Under the pieces are notes generated by a model. It was not told where the DNA came from. It made no database searches and worked only from the letters and a program-made list of their open reading frames with translations. A DNA stretch of 64,000 bases from Cognaticolwellia beringensis (GTDB lineage: Bacteria > Pseudomonadota > Gammaproteobacteria > Enterobacterales > Alteromonadaceae), in contig NZ_CP020465.1 of NCBI RefSeq assembly GCF_002076895.1, positions 4,154,001 to 4,218,000 on the forward strand, written 5' to 3'. Position numbers and translations under genes: made by a program. Below, piece after piece: positions 27,337-36,701 of this stretch. Position 1 is the first letter of the stretch; each line of letters starts with the position of its first letter.

Positions 27337-29472
27337 GTGCCAACATCTTCACTTATTTCAGATCCGTCAGATACATCAAACAAAAACATTGCCGCGCCAA
27401 TCGCTAAAAAAATTCCTCATAAAATGACAATACATAATCATCAACGTATTGATAATTATTATTGGATGCGTGATGACCAGCGTTGCGATGAAAAAATACT
27501 GGCACACCTAAATGCTGAAAATAAGTATGCTGATGCTATGTTGGCAGAACAACAACCGCTACAAGATGCCCTTTTTCAAGAGCTTAAAGCACGTATTGTA
27601 AAAGACGATACTACCGTGCCAACAAAGGACGGTAAATATTGGTATCACAGCGAAATAAATGGTGAGCAAGAATTCTCAAACTTTTACCGCGCAACAAGCT
27701 TTACCGGTGAGAATAAAACGCTGATATTAGATGTTAATGCCCGTGCGGAAAATCATGAGTTTTATGACTTAGGTGATGTGTCAATTAGTCCCAATGATCA
27801 ACTTATGTCCATATCAGAAGACATTGACAGCCGCCGTATATATACCATTAATTTTAAAGACTTAAATCAAGTCTCAAACTCTCCCGAAGCTTATTTATCA
27901 GATGTTCTCGTTGAAACCGAAGGACAAATTGTTTGGGCTAACGATAATCAAACGGTATTTTACGTAAAAAAAGATTTAGACACTTTATTAGGCACGCAAG
28001 TATATCGACATAAACTTGGTACCAAGCAAGCCGATGACGTCTTAGTGTATGAAGAGCACGATCACAGTTTTTACATAAGTTTAGATAAAAGCCGAGATGA
28101 GTCACAAATATATATTTGTTTACACGCTACTGAATCAACGCATTGCCTAGCAATGAGTGCCGATGAGCCAAATGGCGAATTTATTGACTTAGTCCCTTAT
28201 CAAGAAGAACACGAATATTACGCAGATAAAATGGGCGACTATTTTTATATTGTCAGTAATCATCAAGCTAAAAACTTTAAATTAATGAAAGTTGCGGTTG
28301 ACGAAATTGCTGACATGAATACCTGGCAAGAAGTTATTCCACATAGAAACGATGTACTACTTGAAGGCATAGAGATATTTCATAATTTTATTGTGATCAC
28401 CGAGAGAGAAAACGGCCAAATTCGCTTTATTGTGCATACCACTAAAGGCATAAATGCTGGACAGCAATATCCATTATCGTTCGACGATCCTTGCTATTTC
28501 GCCTGCCTTGGCGACAACCCCGAGCCAGAAAGCACCGTTGCACGGTTATATTATTCAAGCTTAACGACACCGGGCTCTTTATTTGAATTCGATTTAGCTA
28601 CGGGTGAACGAAAGTTACTTAAACAACAAAAAGTATTAGGTGAATTTAACAAAGAGAATTATCAATCAGAGCGACTATTCATCACCGCGCGTGATGGCGT
28701 AGAAGTTCCTGTATCGCTTGTTTATCGTAGTGACCGCTTCAAAAAAGACGGTACTAATCCCTTATTACAATACGGTTATGGTGCTTATGGTATTACCATA
28801 GATCCTAACTTTTCTAGTCAAACTTTAAGTTTACTCGATCGGGGCTTTGTATACGTGATCGCCCATGTGCGTGGCTCAGAAATGTTAGGCAGAGCGTGGT
28901 ACGACAATGGAAAGATGGCGCATAAACAAAATACCTTTAACGACTTTATTGATGTCACCAAAGCCTTAGTCGCACAAGGCTATGGCGCAAAAGACAAAAT
29001 ATTCGCTTCTGGCGGAAGTGCTGGTGGCTTATTAATGGGCGCGATAGTAAACCAAGCACCTGAATTGTATTTGGGTATTGGCGCACATGTACCATTTTTA
29101 GACGTGTTAACCACTATGCTTGATGAAACTATACCACTAACCACGAATGAATATGACGAATGGGGCAACCCTAACGAAGCGCAAGCCTATCAAGATATTC
29201 TAACGTATTCGCCAATTGATAATATTAGTTCGCAACGCTACCCTAATATTTTGGTAACCACCGGATTACACGACTCACAAGTACAGTACTTTGAACCGAT
29301 GAAATGGGTAGCAAAATTACGAGAATTTAAAACAGACGATAACCTACTGTTATTTAAAACTGATATGGACGCTGGACATGGCGGCGCATCTGGGCGCTTT
29401 AAAAGCTTAAAAGAAAAAGCCTTGGAAATGAGCTTTTTTATCTCTTTGTTACCTGAATCTGCTACTAAGTAA
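27337..29472 (+). CDS. ptrB: oligopeptidase B (prolyl oligopeptidase family S9A)
   Basis: A GTG start at 27337 follows a strong TTAGGAG site. The 711-residue product has an N-terminal beta-propeller (about 80-430, opening with MRDDQRCDEKILAHLNAEN) and an alpha/beta-hydrolase domain with the nucleophile in SGGSAGGLLMG, an acidic residue in GLHDSQVQYFEP and His in DAGHGG. It cleaves short peptides after Arg or Lys in the cytoplasm. Length and motifs are normal. Confidence 0.92.
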   Translation: MPTSSLISDPSDTSNKNIAAPIAKKIPHKMTIHNHQRIDNYYWMRDDQRCDEKILAHLNAENKYADAMLAEQQPLQDALFQELKARIVKDDTTVPTKDGKYWYHSEINGEQEFSNFYRATSFTGENKTLILDVNARAENHEFYDLGDVSISPNDQLMSISEDIDSRRIYTINFKDLNQVSNSPEAYLSDVLVETEGQIVWANDNQTVFYVKKDLDTLLGTQVYRHKLGTKQADDVLVYEEHDHSFYISLDKSRDESQIYICLHATESTHCLAMSADEPNGEFIDLVPYQEEHEYYADKMGDYFYIVSNHQAKNFKLMKVAVDEIADMNTWQEVIPHRNDVLLEGIEIFHNFIVITERENGQIRFIVHTTKGINAGQQYPLSFDDPCYFACLGDNPEPESTVARLYYSSLTTPGSLFEFDLATGERKLLKQQKVLGEFNKENYQSERLFITARDGVEVPVSLVYRSDRFKKDGTNPLLQYGYGAYGITIDPNFSSQTLSLLDRGFVYVIAHVRGSEMLGRAWYDNGKMAHKQNTFNDFIDVTKALVAQGYGAKDKIFASGGSAGGLLMGAIVNQAPELYLGIGAHVPFLDVLTTMLDETIPLTTNEYDEWGNPNEAQAYQDILTYSPIDNISSQRYPNILVTTGLHDSQVQYFEPMKWVAKLREFKTDDNLLLFKTDMDAGHGGASGRFKSLKEKALEMSFFISLLPESATK

Positions 29473-29708
29473 ATTACCAATGTAGTGCAAATGTAGCGCC
29501 AATGTAAAGTAACAGAGTTAATCGTTGGCGTTGCTATTCTCAAGTTTATTTTATATCTCTTGTGAATAACAACGCCCTTTAAAAAACGAATCACAACTAC
29601 TTCGCCCAACCAATTATTCAGATCAATGATGATAATTTATGAGTAGAAGTCATAACGATACTATATATTCGTTAGTCATTTATTTTAGTGTTTTTAATTG
29701 CTGCTATT

Positions 29709-30155
29709 TCAAACAGCGGGTAAATTTTCAGCTAGCCATTGTTTAAATTGAGCTTTGGGTAAAGCGCCTGACATACGCGCAATTTCTTTACCGTGATGAA
29801 AGATCATTAACGTAGGAATTGAGCGAATATTATAGCCACCAGCAGTTTGTTGGTTATGCTCAGTGTCTAACTTCACAAAGCAAGCTTGCGTAAACATTTC
29901 ACCTGCAACCTGTTCATAGGTAGGTGCAAATTGTTTGCATGGCCCACACCATTCAGCCCAAAAGTCGACCACAACGGGCAAACCATTACCTGTGACAAAA
30001 CGGCTGAAATTGTTATCGCTACCTACAATCGGTTTTGTTGAAAGCACAGTTTTACCGCACTTACCACATACGGGCTTATCGTTAAGTTTTCCGCTGGCTA
30101 AACGATTTTTAGTACAGCAGTTAGCACAAACGATTAGCATAGATGAATCAGACAT
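29709..30155 (-). CDS. trxC: thioredoxin 2
   Basis: ATG 30155 begins MSDSSMLIVCANC; an in-frame TTG upstream is unlikely. The 148-residue protein has an N-terminal zinc finger made of CANC and CGKCGK and a thioredoxin domain with active site AEWCGPCK and cis-Pro in RSIPTLM. This is the TrxC layout: a cytoplasmic disulfide reductase linked to oxidative stress. Confidence 0.93.
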   Translation of the reverse strand: MSDSSMLIVCANCCTKNRLASGKLNDKPVCGKCGKTVLSTKPIVGSDNNFSRFVTGNGLPVVVDFWAEWCGPCKQFAPTYEQVAGEMFTQACFVKLDTEHNQQTAGGYNIRSIPTLMIFHHGKEIARMSGALPKAQFKQWLAENLPAV

Positions 30156-30462
30156 ATTAAATCTCAATAAAAAGTTGTTGGGAATTCGTTTATAAAATAC
30201 AAAGTAGAGTAATTATATGGGTTTTTGCAAGATTTAATTCAAGTGTAATCTGTTTATTAACTTGTTTTATAGTGGAACTTTTAGTGAGAATTAAAACAAT
30301 GCCTGCTGAACATCGCTTTTCAAAAATGATTTAACATCGCATGTCTTAGCTAATTTTAAGAAATCATTTAGTTAAACATTAATGACTGCCCTGTCTGCGC
30401 TTGCTTTATATAAAGCACATGGTTATTCTGAGTTTTTTTAGTATCACAAGTTACATATTAGT
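30156..30462. other. 307-bp divergent intergenic region
   Basis: Spacer between trxC and the methyltransferase gene. No gene or clear regulatory motif was recognised. Confidence 0.35.
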
Positions 30463-31419
30463 ATGAAATTACCCGCTACATTGCCAATAATTCTTGATGG
30501 TGGCATGGGTCGAGAGCTCGAACGCATTGGTGCGCCCTTTCAACAACCAGAATGGTCAGCACACGCGTTAATTGAATCTCCCCATTATGTCTCACAAGTA
30601 CATCGTAACTTTATTAATGCCGGAGCTGAAATTATTACCACAAATACCTACGCTTTAGTGCCGTTTCATATTGGTGAGAAACGCTTTAAAGAACAAGGGG
30701 CTGATCTCATCAAGCTGGCCGCTAAATTAGCTCGCGACTGCGTTAATGATAACGATGTTGGTGACCTTGATGTGAGTGGTAACGTTAACGTAAATTCCAA
30801 GGTGTTAGTTGCCGGATGTATTCCACCCGTTTTAGGCTCATACCGACCCGATTTATTTTCAGTGACACAAGCCAAGCCTTTGCTTGAAGCTTTAATAGTA
30901 AATCAAGAAGCTGATATCGACTTTTGGTTAGCTGAAACAATATCGTCAATCGAAGAAGCGGCCATGATCAAAGCCCGCACGGCACAAACAATCAAACCTA
31001 CTTGGATTGCATTCACCGTTAAAGACGAAATAAACACTGAATCACGGCTACGTTCTGGAGAAACTGTTTTTGCGGCGGTTAGCCAAATAGCTGGGCAGCA
31101 TGTTTCGGCGATATTATTTAACTGTAGTGCGGTTGAAGTTATGGAATCAGTGCTGATCAATGCGAAACAAGCGTTATTAGCACTTGGCCTTGAAGGCAAA
31201 GTTCAGCTAGGTGTGTATGCGAACAATTTCCCACCCATTGGTGAACTTCGAGAAGCAAATAATGATGAAGGTTTATCGATTATAAGAAATGATATATCGC
31301 CAATAAGATACCGCGAATTCGTATCGGCTTGGATTAATGCTGGCGCATCTATCGTCGGTGGCTGCTGTGGCGTTTCTCCAGATCATATAAAAAAGTTATC
31401 TGAGCTTAAAAAGCTGTAG
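30463..31419 (+). CDS. homocysteine S-methyltransferase family protein
   Basis: A 318-residue protein with LDGGMGRELERIG at the N-terminus, TTNTYALVP, and zinc-binding cysteines in LFNCSAVE and GGCCGVSPDHI. The three-Cys zinc site marks the Pfam S-methyl_trans family (MmuM-like), which transfers methyl groups from S-methylmethionine, betaine or similar donors to homocysteine. It is monofunctional, with no cobalamin domain. The methyl donor cannot be read from the sequence. Confidence 0.88.
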   Translation: MKLPATLPIILDGGMGRELERIGAPFQQPEWSAHALIESPHYVSQVHRNFINAGAEIITTNTYALVPFHIGEKRFKEQGADLIKLAAKLARDCVNDNDVGDLDVSGNVNVNSKVLVAGCIPPVLGSYRPDLFSVTQAKPLLEALIVNQEADIDFWLAETISSIEEAAMIKARTAQTIKPTWIAFTVKDEINTESRLRSGETVFAAVSQIAGQHVSAILFNCSAVEVMESVLINAKQALLALGLEGKVQLGVYANNFPPIGELREANNDEGLSIIRNDISPIRYREFVSAWINAGASIVGGCCGVSPDHIKKLSELKKL

Positions 31420-31459
31420 ACTTTAATTTTATTTAAAAGAAAAAACGCAGCAAGTGTGA

Positions 31460-33067
31460 CTAGCTCATGTGTTGTTGTTGGCGCTTTAAGGCTTTATTTT
31501 TACTTGGGGCTACTATGTTGGTAACCTGATAAAGATTCAGGCTACTAAACAGACTTTTCAGCTTAGCAGCCTCATAATCTTGCTCAATTTTTTCGATCAC
31601 CAAAGCATGTTTTTCTGGATACAAAGCTTCAACGGCTTGCGAAATTAGCTCAAATAACTTTTTCAAATTAATTTTATGTATCTGCCCCGTTTTGTTAAAA
31701 ATCCATTCAGTAATCGCCATAAAATCATCAAATGGCTCATCGGACAATATATGGGGTAATGCGTATTTAAAGCGCCCTGAATTACCAATCATGTCCCAAT
31801 AACGGGCAAAGCGATTAATACGTTGCATGGTGGCGAAGCTGACCCTGTCGGTGCTTAATATATTAAATGGTGGCAAAGGATTAAACCGTAAGTCGAACGC
31901 TTCGGTATGCCTGATGATTGGGCTGCCCTTCAATCGTTTCAAAATACCCATTTGAATTTCATGCGGCCTGCAATGATAAAGCTGGTTAAAGCTATCTTTA
32001 AAACTATCGAAGGTTTCACCCGGTAAACCAAAAATAAGATCGGCATGAATATGTGCGTGAGTATTATCTTTCAACCAAATTAAATTATCTTTCGACTTAG
32101 CATTATTTTGCTTACGGCTAATATTTTTTTGTACTTCGGTATTAAAGGTTTGTATGCCAATTTCAAACTGTAAACTGCCTTCAGGAAACTGTGCTAACAA
32201 CTCTTTTAACTTTCTCGGCAGGTGATCGGGCACCACTTCAAAATGTAGGTATAGATCGTCAGTCATTCGGTCTAAGAAAAACTGCATAATTTGCATTGTA
32301 GTATTAATGTTTAAGTTAAAGGTTCTATCAATAAACTTAAAATTACGCGCGCCACGGTTATACAAAATTTCCATTTGCTCAAGAAATAGCACTATCTCAA
32401 ATGGTACTGAGGTTTTATCCAAAGACGATAAACAAAATTCACACTTAAACGGACAACCACGCGACGCTTCAACATAAAGCAAACGGTGAGTTAAATCTTC
32501 ATCAGTATAATACTGATAAGGCGATGCAAGATCTTTTAGCTCAACAGGTTTGGAATTGAGAATTTTTTTGTCTAGTGGCGCATCGTTAATAATGTCTTTA
32601 CACAGTTGATAAAAACTTAAATCTGCTGGACCAGTTAACACATAATCGGCACTGGCAACAATCGCTTGTTGCTCAGTTTCATAACTTACTTCTGGGCCAC
32701 CTAAAACAATTTTAATTTCAGGCGCAATAACTTTTAACAGGCTTACCACATCAGTAGTTTCAACAATGTTCCAAATATAAACCCCAAAACCGACAATATC
32801 AGGTTTCGTTGCTAATATTTGTTCAACAATATCAATGGCACGCGTTTGAATAATAAACTCTTTAATTTCACAAAATCCCTGTAACTCTTGCAAATTAGCG
32901 TACAGGTAACGTAAACCAAAACTGGTGTGAAAGTAACGAGCGTTAAGGGTCGCAAGCACAATTTTAGGCGCAGCTTTGTCTATTTTAGAGGCGTTTTTTT
33001 GAGTATTATCTTCAGTAAGATGAATTTGTGTAACGGGTAATTCAGTGTGATGTTTTTGCGCTGCCAT
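31460..33067 (-). CDS. B12-binding-domain radical SAM protein (DUF4080 type)
   Basis: ATG 33067 is preferred over an in-frame TTG at 33103. The product of 535 residues has a cobalamin-binding-like Rossmann domain (about 30-165, with GFGVYIWNIVET and VLGGPEVSYE) and a radical SAM domain with the cluster motif SRGCPFKCEFC. The C-terminal DUF4080-like region follows (from about residue 380). Such proteins are of unknown substrate. It is convergent with the methyltransferase gene, 40 bp away, but no functional link is proven. Confidence 0.87.
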   Translation of the reverse strand: MAAQKHHTELPVTQIHLTEDNTQKNASKIDKAAPKIVLATLNARYFHTSFGLRYLYANLQELQGFCEIKEFIIQTRAIDIVEQILATKPDIVGFGVYIWNIVETTDVVSLLKVIAPEIKIVLGGPEVSYETEQQAIVASADYVLTGPADLSFYQLCKDIINDAPLDKKILNSKPVELKDLASPYQYYTDEDLTHRLLYVEASRGCPFKCEFCLSSLDKTSVPFEIVLFLEQMEILYNRGARNFKFIDRTFNLNINTTMQIMQFFLDRMTDDLYLHFEVVPDHLPRKLKELLAQFPEGSLQFEIGIQTFNTEVQKNISRKQNNAKSKDNLIWLKDNTHAHIHADLIFGLPGETFDSFKDSFNQLYHCRPHEIQMGILKRLKGSPIIRHTEAFDLRFNPLPPFNILSTDRVSFATMQRINRFARYWDMIGNSGRFKYALPHILSDEPFDDFMAITEWIFNKTGQIHKINLKKLFELISQAVEALYPEKHALVIEKIEQDYEAAKLKSLFSSLNLYQVTNIVAPSKNKALKRQQQHMS

Positions 33068-33849
33068 ACAGGATCTTAAATGCCTTTGATAATATGGCGG
33101 CAATTATACGGTGATTGCTGAAGATATTCAGCAATCTTATTTTCGCATAACAAACTATCTGTCGAAAAAATTTTACAAGCTGAAGCCATATAAAATAAAT
33201 ATCAACAAATTTTATACTTCAGGTTTCTCCAGATTAATTATTATATAAATTATATGTATCTATTTTATATACAGTTAAGCCACGTTGCTTCTCAAGTCAT
33301 GAAATGGGGCAACTTTCCTTATTTTGTCCAAACGGAAAGTTGTTGCTTTATCTGTACACAAAGGACTGTTATTAATAATTAAAATGGATAAAGCATATTT
33401 TCTGTAACAGAAGCTGTTTCCTACTATTAAAGAGTTATGTTTCAAAGCGGAAGTGGAAAGTAATTACGCAAAATGAACTTGGTTCCTCGTTGTAAATTAA
33501 TTTAATTGCGCCTCCATCGGCTAATGAATATTATGAGCTGCTTGGCTTATCAAATAATGAACGTTGCTAGGTTCTTGTACGTGACTCGAGCGGAACAACT
33601 ATATGGCAATTAAATAGGATACTGAAGTTCCCCCCGTTTTGTGGTCACTGGCAAGTATATCGGTGACAAAATAGCATTTATTCATTTATTTGGTCTTGGT
33701 ATAATGGCAGCTTCTATGTATTGGTGGGGCTTAGTTTGAAGCCAGCCAAATACCAAAAACATATGTCGGGCCGTCCAATCAGCGCACCCACTATGTAAAT
33801 CGTTATGTGCATTAATGGCCGTTAATTCAGCTAAATAAAAGGAGCAGTT
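33068..33849. other. 782-bp intergenic region with a hairpin and a possible membrane-protein fragment
   Basis: CAACTTTCC at 33310-33318 pairs perfectly with 33334-33342. Around 33640-33740 a plus-strand frame without start reads GDKIAFIHLFGLGIMAASMYW and then stops, which looks like the end of a lost membrane-protein gene. A 65-codon minus-strand frame overlapping the next gene is not credible. Confidence 0.35.
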
Positions 33850-34227
33850 ATGTCTCATTACATAGACGGATTCGTTCATGCGATTCCCCGAGATCGACTA
33901 GAAAATTACAAACGCCTTGTAGCAAAAGTCGCAGAAATTTGGAAGGAACATGGTGCACTTGACTACTGGGAATGTGTTGGGGATGATTTACATTTAGCGG
34001 GAACTCGCTCGTTCATTGATCTCGTTGACGCTAAGGAAGATGAAACCATCTTGTTTGGTTGGGTCGTTTTTGATTCTCGTGAGGAACGTGACTTGGCTAA
34101 CGCGAAAGTTGCAGCCGATCCGAGAATGGAGCAATTGATGGCCGAATCAAATATAGAATTTGATGCTCAACGGATGGCGTATGGTGGATTCCAACCCTTC
34201 ATTTCATCGACCAACGTGAATGCCTAA
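33850..34227 (+). CDS. DUF1428 family protein
   Basis: A 125-residue protein starting MSHYIDGFVHAIPRDRLENY, with HGALDYWECVGDD, FGWVVFDSREERD and a tail RMAYGGFQPFI, all characteristic of DUF1428 (a dimeric alpha/beta-barrel fold). The ribosome site AAAGGAGCAG precedes ATG 33850. Biochemical role unknown. Its codon use looks somewhat more GC-rich than that of its neighbours. Confidence 0.9.
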   Translation: MSHYIDGFVHAIPRDRLENYKRLVAKVAEIWKEHGALDYWECVGDDLHLAGTRSFIDLVDAKEDETILFGWVVFDSREERDLANAKVAADPRMEQLMAESNIEFDAQRMAYGGFQPFISSTNVNA

Positions 34228-34464
34228 TATAAAGAAGAATTGGCTAGCCGGACTTAGTACATACAAGAACTTTTAGGTCGAACAAAATAGTTGACTTTAA
34301 ATTAGTAGGTAATTGTTTTTATAAAATAATACCATCCGGTTAGCGTGTGTTTATTAACATTGATTTATTTCACTATCTTAATCTTCTTTACGCTTTTAGA
34401 GATCAGAACAAAGTTTAAAAACGTATAGGCTATACTTTATTTAACCCACTGATAAGGGTTTAAT

Positions 34465-34566
34465 ATGTGTTGTGTTCCTTGTACCTGCCCAGTTGTTACA
34501 TCACAACATATTTTACAGCGGAATAATAACCGTCGTATTATATTTAGCATGATCGAGGAGTTTTAA
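34465..34566 (+). CDS. possible 33-residue cysteine-rich small protein
   Basis: ATG 34465 lies seven bases after an AAGGG site. The peptide begins MCCVPCTCPVV and ends MIEEF, three bases before the next ATG (34570), whose own GAGGAG ribosome site overlaps the end of this frame. The arrangement suggests translational coupling, either a real small metal- or redox-binding protein or a leader peptide. Only the sequence arrangement supports it. Confidence 0.4.
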   Translation: MCCVPCTCPVVTSQHILQRNNNRRIIFSMIEEF

Positions 34567-34569
34567 TAA

Positions 34570-35007
34570 ATGGCCGAAGATTTTCAATTAGTAGCAAAAA
34601 GTCGAGAATCTGAGTGTGCTGAACGAGCCGAGTTTTTTGAAGATAGACTACGATTTTTTTCTAAAACCAACTGGATTACCTTGATTGTACCTTCTTTATT
34701 AGGAGTCCTTGCTGGCGCAGCACTTTCTTCCAATGTGAACCCTATTTGGCTTGGTTTAGGTGCATTAATTGCTGCACTTTTGACCGCAATACACAAAGGC
34801 TTAGATTGTGATGCGCATCAGGAGGAATGTCGAAGGATAGTGCAGGCCAATCGAAGCTTTGAAGTACGTTACAGGACACTTCATCAAATAGGCAGTGAAA
34901 ATATAATAGAAGAATTGCGTGCTTTAGATAATGAACTAGCCGCTTTACGTGCAAGCCAATTGGCAACAGTTGAACCCTTGTGGTTTAAAAAGGGTATCAA
35001 GAAGTAA
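34570..35007 (+). CDS. SLATT-like two-helix membrane protein
   Basis: A 145-residue protein with an N-terminal amphipathic helix (ESECAERAEFFEDRLRFF), two adjacent membrane helices (about 33-72, TLIVPSLLGVLAGAA and PIWLGLGALIAALLTA) and a long C-terminal helix with an ECRRIVQANRSFEV-type core. This layout is that of SLATT/DUF4231-type proteins. Some SLATT proteins act as effectors in nucleotide-signalling or phage-defence systems, but no partner is adjacent here. The gene may be coupled to the small frame before it. Confidence 0.6.
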   Translation: MAEDFQLVAKSRESECAERAEFFEDRLRFFSKTNWITLIVPSLLGVLAGAALSSNVNPIWLGLGALIAALLTAIHKGLDCDAHQEECRRIVQANRSFEVRYRTLHQIGSENIIEELRALDNELAALRASQLATVEPLWFKKGIKK

Positions 35008-35202
35008 ATTCACCAGAAATAAACAAGGTAGAATGTTAGCTTCTCTAAAACCCATGGTATTTACGATTTCAGACAATATGATATATTTATTTAACTTACT
35101 ACTATCAGATGGCTATCATTAGCTCAGCCCAAGAAAATTCTATTATAGGGTTATACCAACTTGCTATTACACTAAACAATATTTACGGAGAATGAATCGA
35201 TA

Positions 35203-35445
35203 ATGGATATTAATGAAATTACTACTTTTTTTGGTTGGTGTACGGTCATTAATTTGGCTGTTTATCTGTTTTCAGCATTGGCTATAATCGTGTTTAAACG
35301 TTTTACGACTAACCTGCACAGTAAAGTAATGGGAATAGATGCTAAAGCGTTACCGCAACTGTACTTTAACTATTTGGGAAACTATAAGTTAGGTATTCTG
35401 ATATTTAATCTTGCTCCCTATTTGGCATTGAAGTTAATGGTTTAG
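35203..35445 (+). CDS. DUF6868 family small membrane protein (intact copy)
   Basis: An 80-residue protein with two membrane helices (about 13-33 and 60-78). Its core FFGWCTVINLAVYLFSAL and the closing NYKLGILIFNLAPYLALKLM are shared with two decayed copies in this window, at 6883-7129 and 46285-46378. A GGAG site lies upstream of ATG 35203, at a rather long spacing. Function unknown. Multiple copies in various states of decay suggest a family that duplicates and is dispensable. Confidence 0.82.
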   Translation: MDINEITTFFGWCTVINLAVYLFSALAIIVFKRFTTNLHSKVMGIDAKALPQLYFNYLGNYKLGILIFNLAPYLALKLMV

Positions 35446-35544
35446 GGGTAACAAGCTAATATAAATTTTCAGTTATTCATTGCCATCTTAACCAATTTTG
35501 TCATTAACTTTCTCAATTACGCTCTCATATACGTTATTAAGTTT

Positions 35545-36057
35545 TTAACCATTAAATTGGTCAAACTTTATTACCAGCTCTGCTGCTTTTTTATTTTGCC
35601 CTTTCAGTTTTAAAACTTCAATTATACATTCGATGGTGCAAAGGCCACCCGTAGGTTGATTGGCTCTAAGTTTATATAAAGAACTGCTTTCTGTTTTCAG
35701 GGTAAAATGTGGCGCACTCCTTAAATATGGGCTCTGATTAAATATTTTTTTTGCTTCTTGCCATGTAGCATCAATAATGATGATATTTTCATACTCTTCA
35801 ATTGTCAGTGGTGTTAACGCAGGTATTGCAGATGTTACTTCTGATGACATTGTCAATGCGGATTCTGGTAAAGGATCTGTTTTCGAATATAACAGTGCCG
35901 CCTCATTATTTTCTATCAATCGAATAAGGTCTTTATTCGGTTTTATTCTTTCCCAAAGAATACGTTCAACTAGGTTATTAGCATTTTCTATCGCTAGACA
36001 GCCAGTGTTGGTTGCCCTACGTAATTCACGCTCATGTGTTAGTAAAAATATTTTCAT
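35545..36057 (-). CDS. DTW-domain tRNA aminocarboxypropyltransferase-like protein
   Basis: A 170-residue protein with the DTW motif as IIDATWQEAKKIF, PYLRSAPHF and the substrate-binding end YKLRANQPTGGLCTIE. Characterised members (TapT/TuaA) attach the acp group of S-adenosylmethionine to uridine 47 or 20 of tRNA. The zinc-binding cysteines seen near the N-terminus of some members (C-x-x-C) are absent, marking a shorter subfamily. The role in tRNA modification is inferred from the family. Confidence 0.85.
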   Translation of the reverse strand: MKIFLLTHERELRRATNTGCLAIENANNLVERILWERIKPNKDLIRLIENNEAALLYSKTDPLPESALTMSSEVTSAIPALTPLTIEEYENIIIIDATWQEAKKIFNQSPYLRSAPHFTLKTESSSLYKLRANQPTGGLCTIECIIEVLKLKGQNKKAAELVIKFDQFNG

Positions 36058-36096
36058 TGTTCTGCTTTAAGTATTTGAAGGTCAGCGCGCTTGAAT

Positions 36097-36456
36097 CTAT
36101 ATATTTGAAGATTTATCTAAAATATTAAGTGAATGACATACAGCGGCGATACGCATTGTAATGTCGATGTTTTTATCAGGCTCATTAGCATGTTGCAGTG
36201 AGTTTACATGGGAACGCAAACACACATAGCCACCATTGATTAGCGATATAGCGACACATGCATGGTGATACTGTGTTTCATTTTCAATATTCAGCATGGC
36301 AAAAGATCTAAAGTGTAATGCTTCAAGAATGCCCCCTTCTGCTATATCGATATACTGGCGCGCTACAAAATAAGGATTAGTGCCCCCCATTCGAGCAACA
36401 GCAAATTCAATATCTCGTTTTTGTGATGGTGTTGGTTCGTTGATCACTTCTAACAT
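36097..36456 (-). CDS. hypothetical protein
   Basis: A 119-residue soluble protein starting MLEVINEPTPSQKRDIEFAVARM, rich in His and Asn, without signal or membrane segments. I do not recognise the family. It lies between the DTW gene and the SEC-C gene on the same strand, 245 bp downstream of the latter. A hairpin at 36602-36644 separates the transcripts. Confidence 0.6.
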   Translation of the reverse strand: MLEVINEPTPSQKRDIEFAVARMGGTNPYFVARQYIDIAEGGILEALHFRSFAMLNIENETQYHHACVAISLINGGYVCLRSHVNSLQHANEPDKNIDITMRIAAVCHSLNILDKSSNI

Positions 36457-36601
36457 TAGATTTTTAAGGTATTCACTGCCGCAAGTATAAACAGCTGCCC
36501 AGGCTGAATAGGCAACACTTAACTTATTTTTATCGTTGGTATTACTTTAAATTAAGTTAACTGCTTTAATTTTATATCACCTATAAGCTAAAAATAGTTA
36601 A

Positions 36602-36644
36602 GTGCTTTTAGTGATATAGCTTTAGGCCCGGTCACTAAAAGCAC
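36602..36644. repeat. 13-bp perfect inverted repeat between two minus-strand genes
   Basis: GTGCTTTTAGTGA at 36602-36614 and its exact complement at 36632-36644 enclose 17 bases. It lies 58 bp downstream of the SEC-C gene stop and may end its transcript, although no T-run follows. Confidence 0.6.
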
Positions 36645-36701
36645 GCATGCCAAAACGATATAAATGGGATATAAATGCGATTGGCAATGCTAGTGCTGGG
36701 T

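Noticed and set aside
33682..33879. A 65-codon minus-strand frame
   Set aside because: It overlaps the DUF1428 gene start and has no similarity to known proteins.
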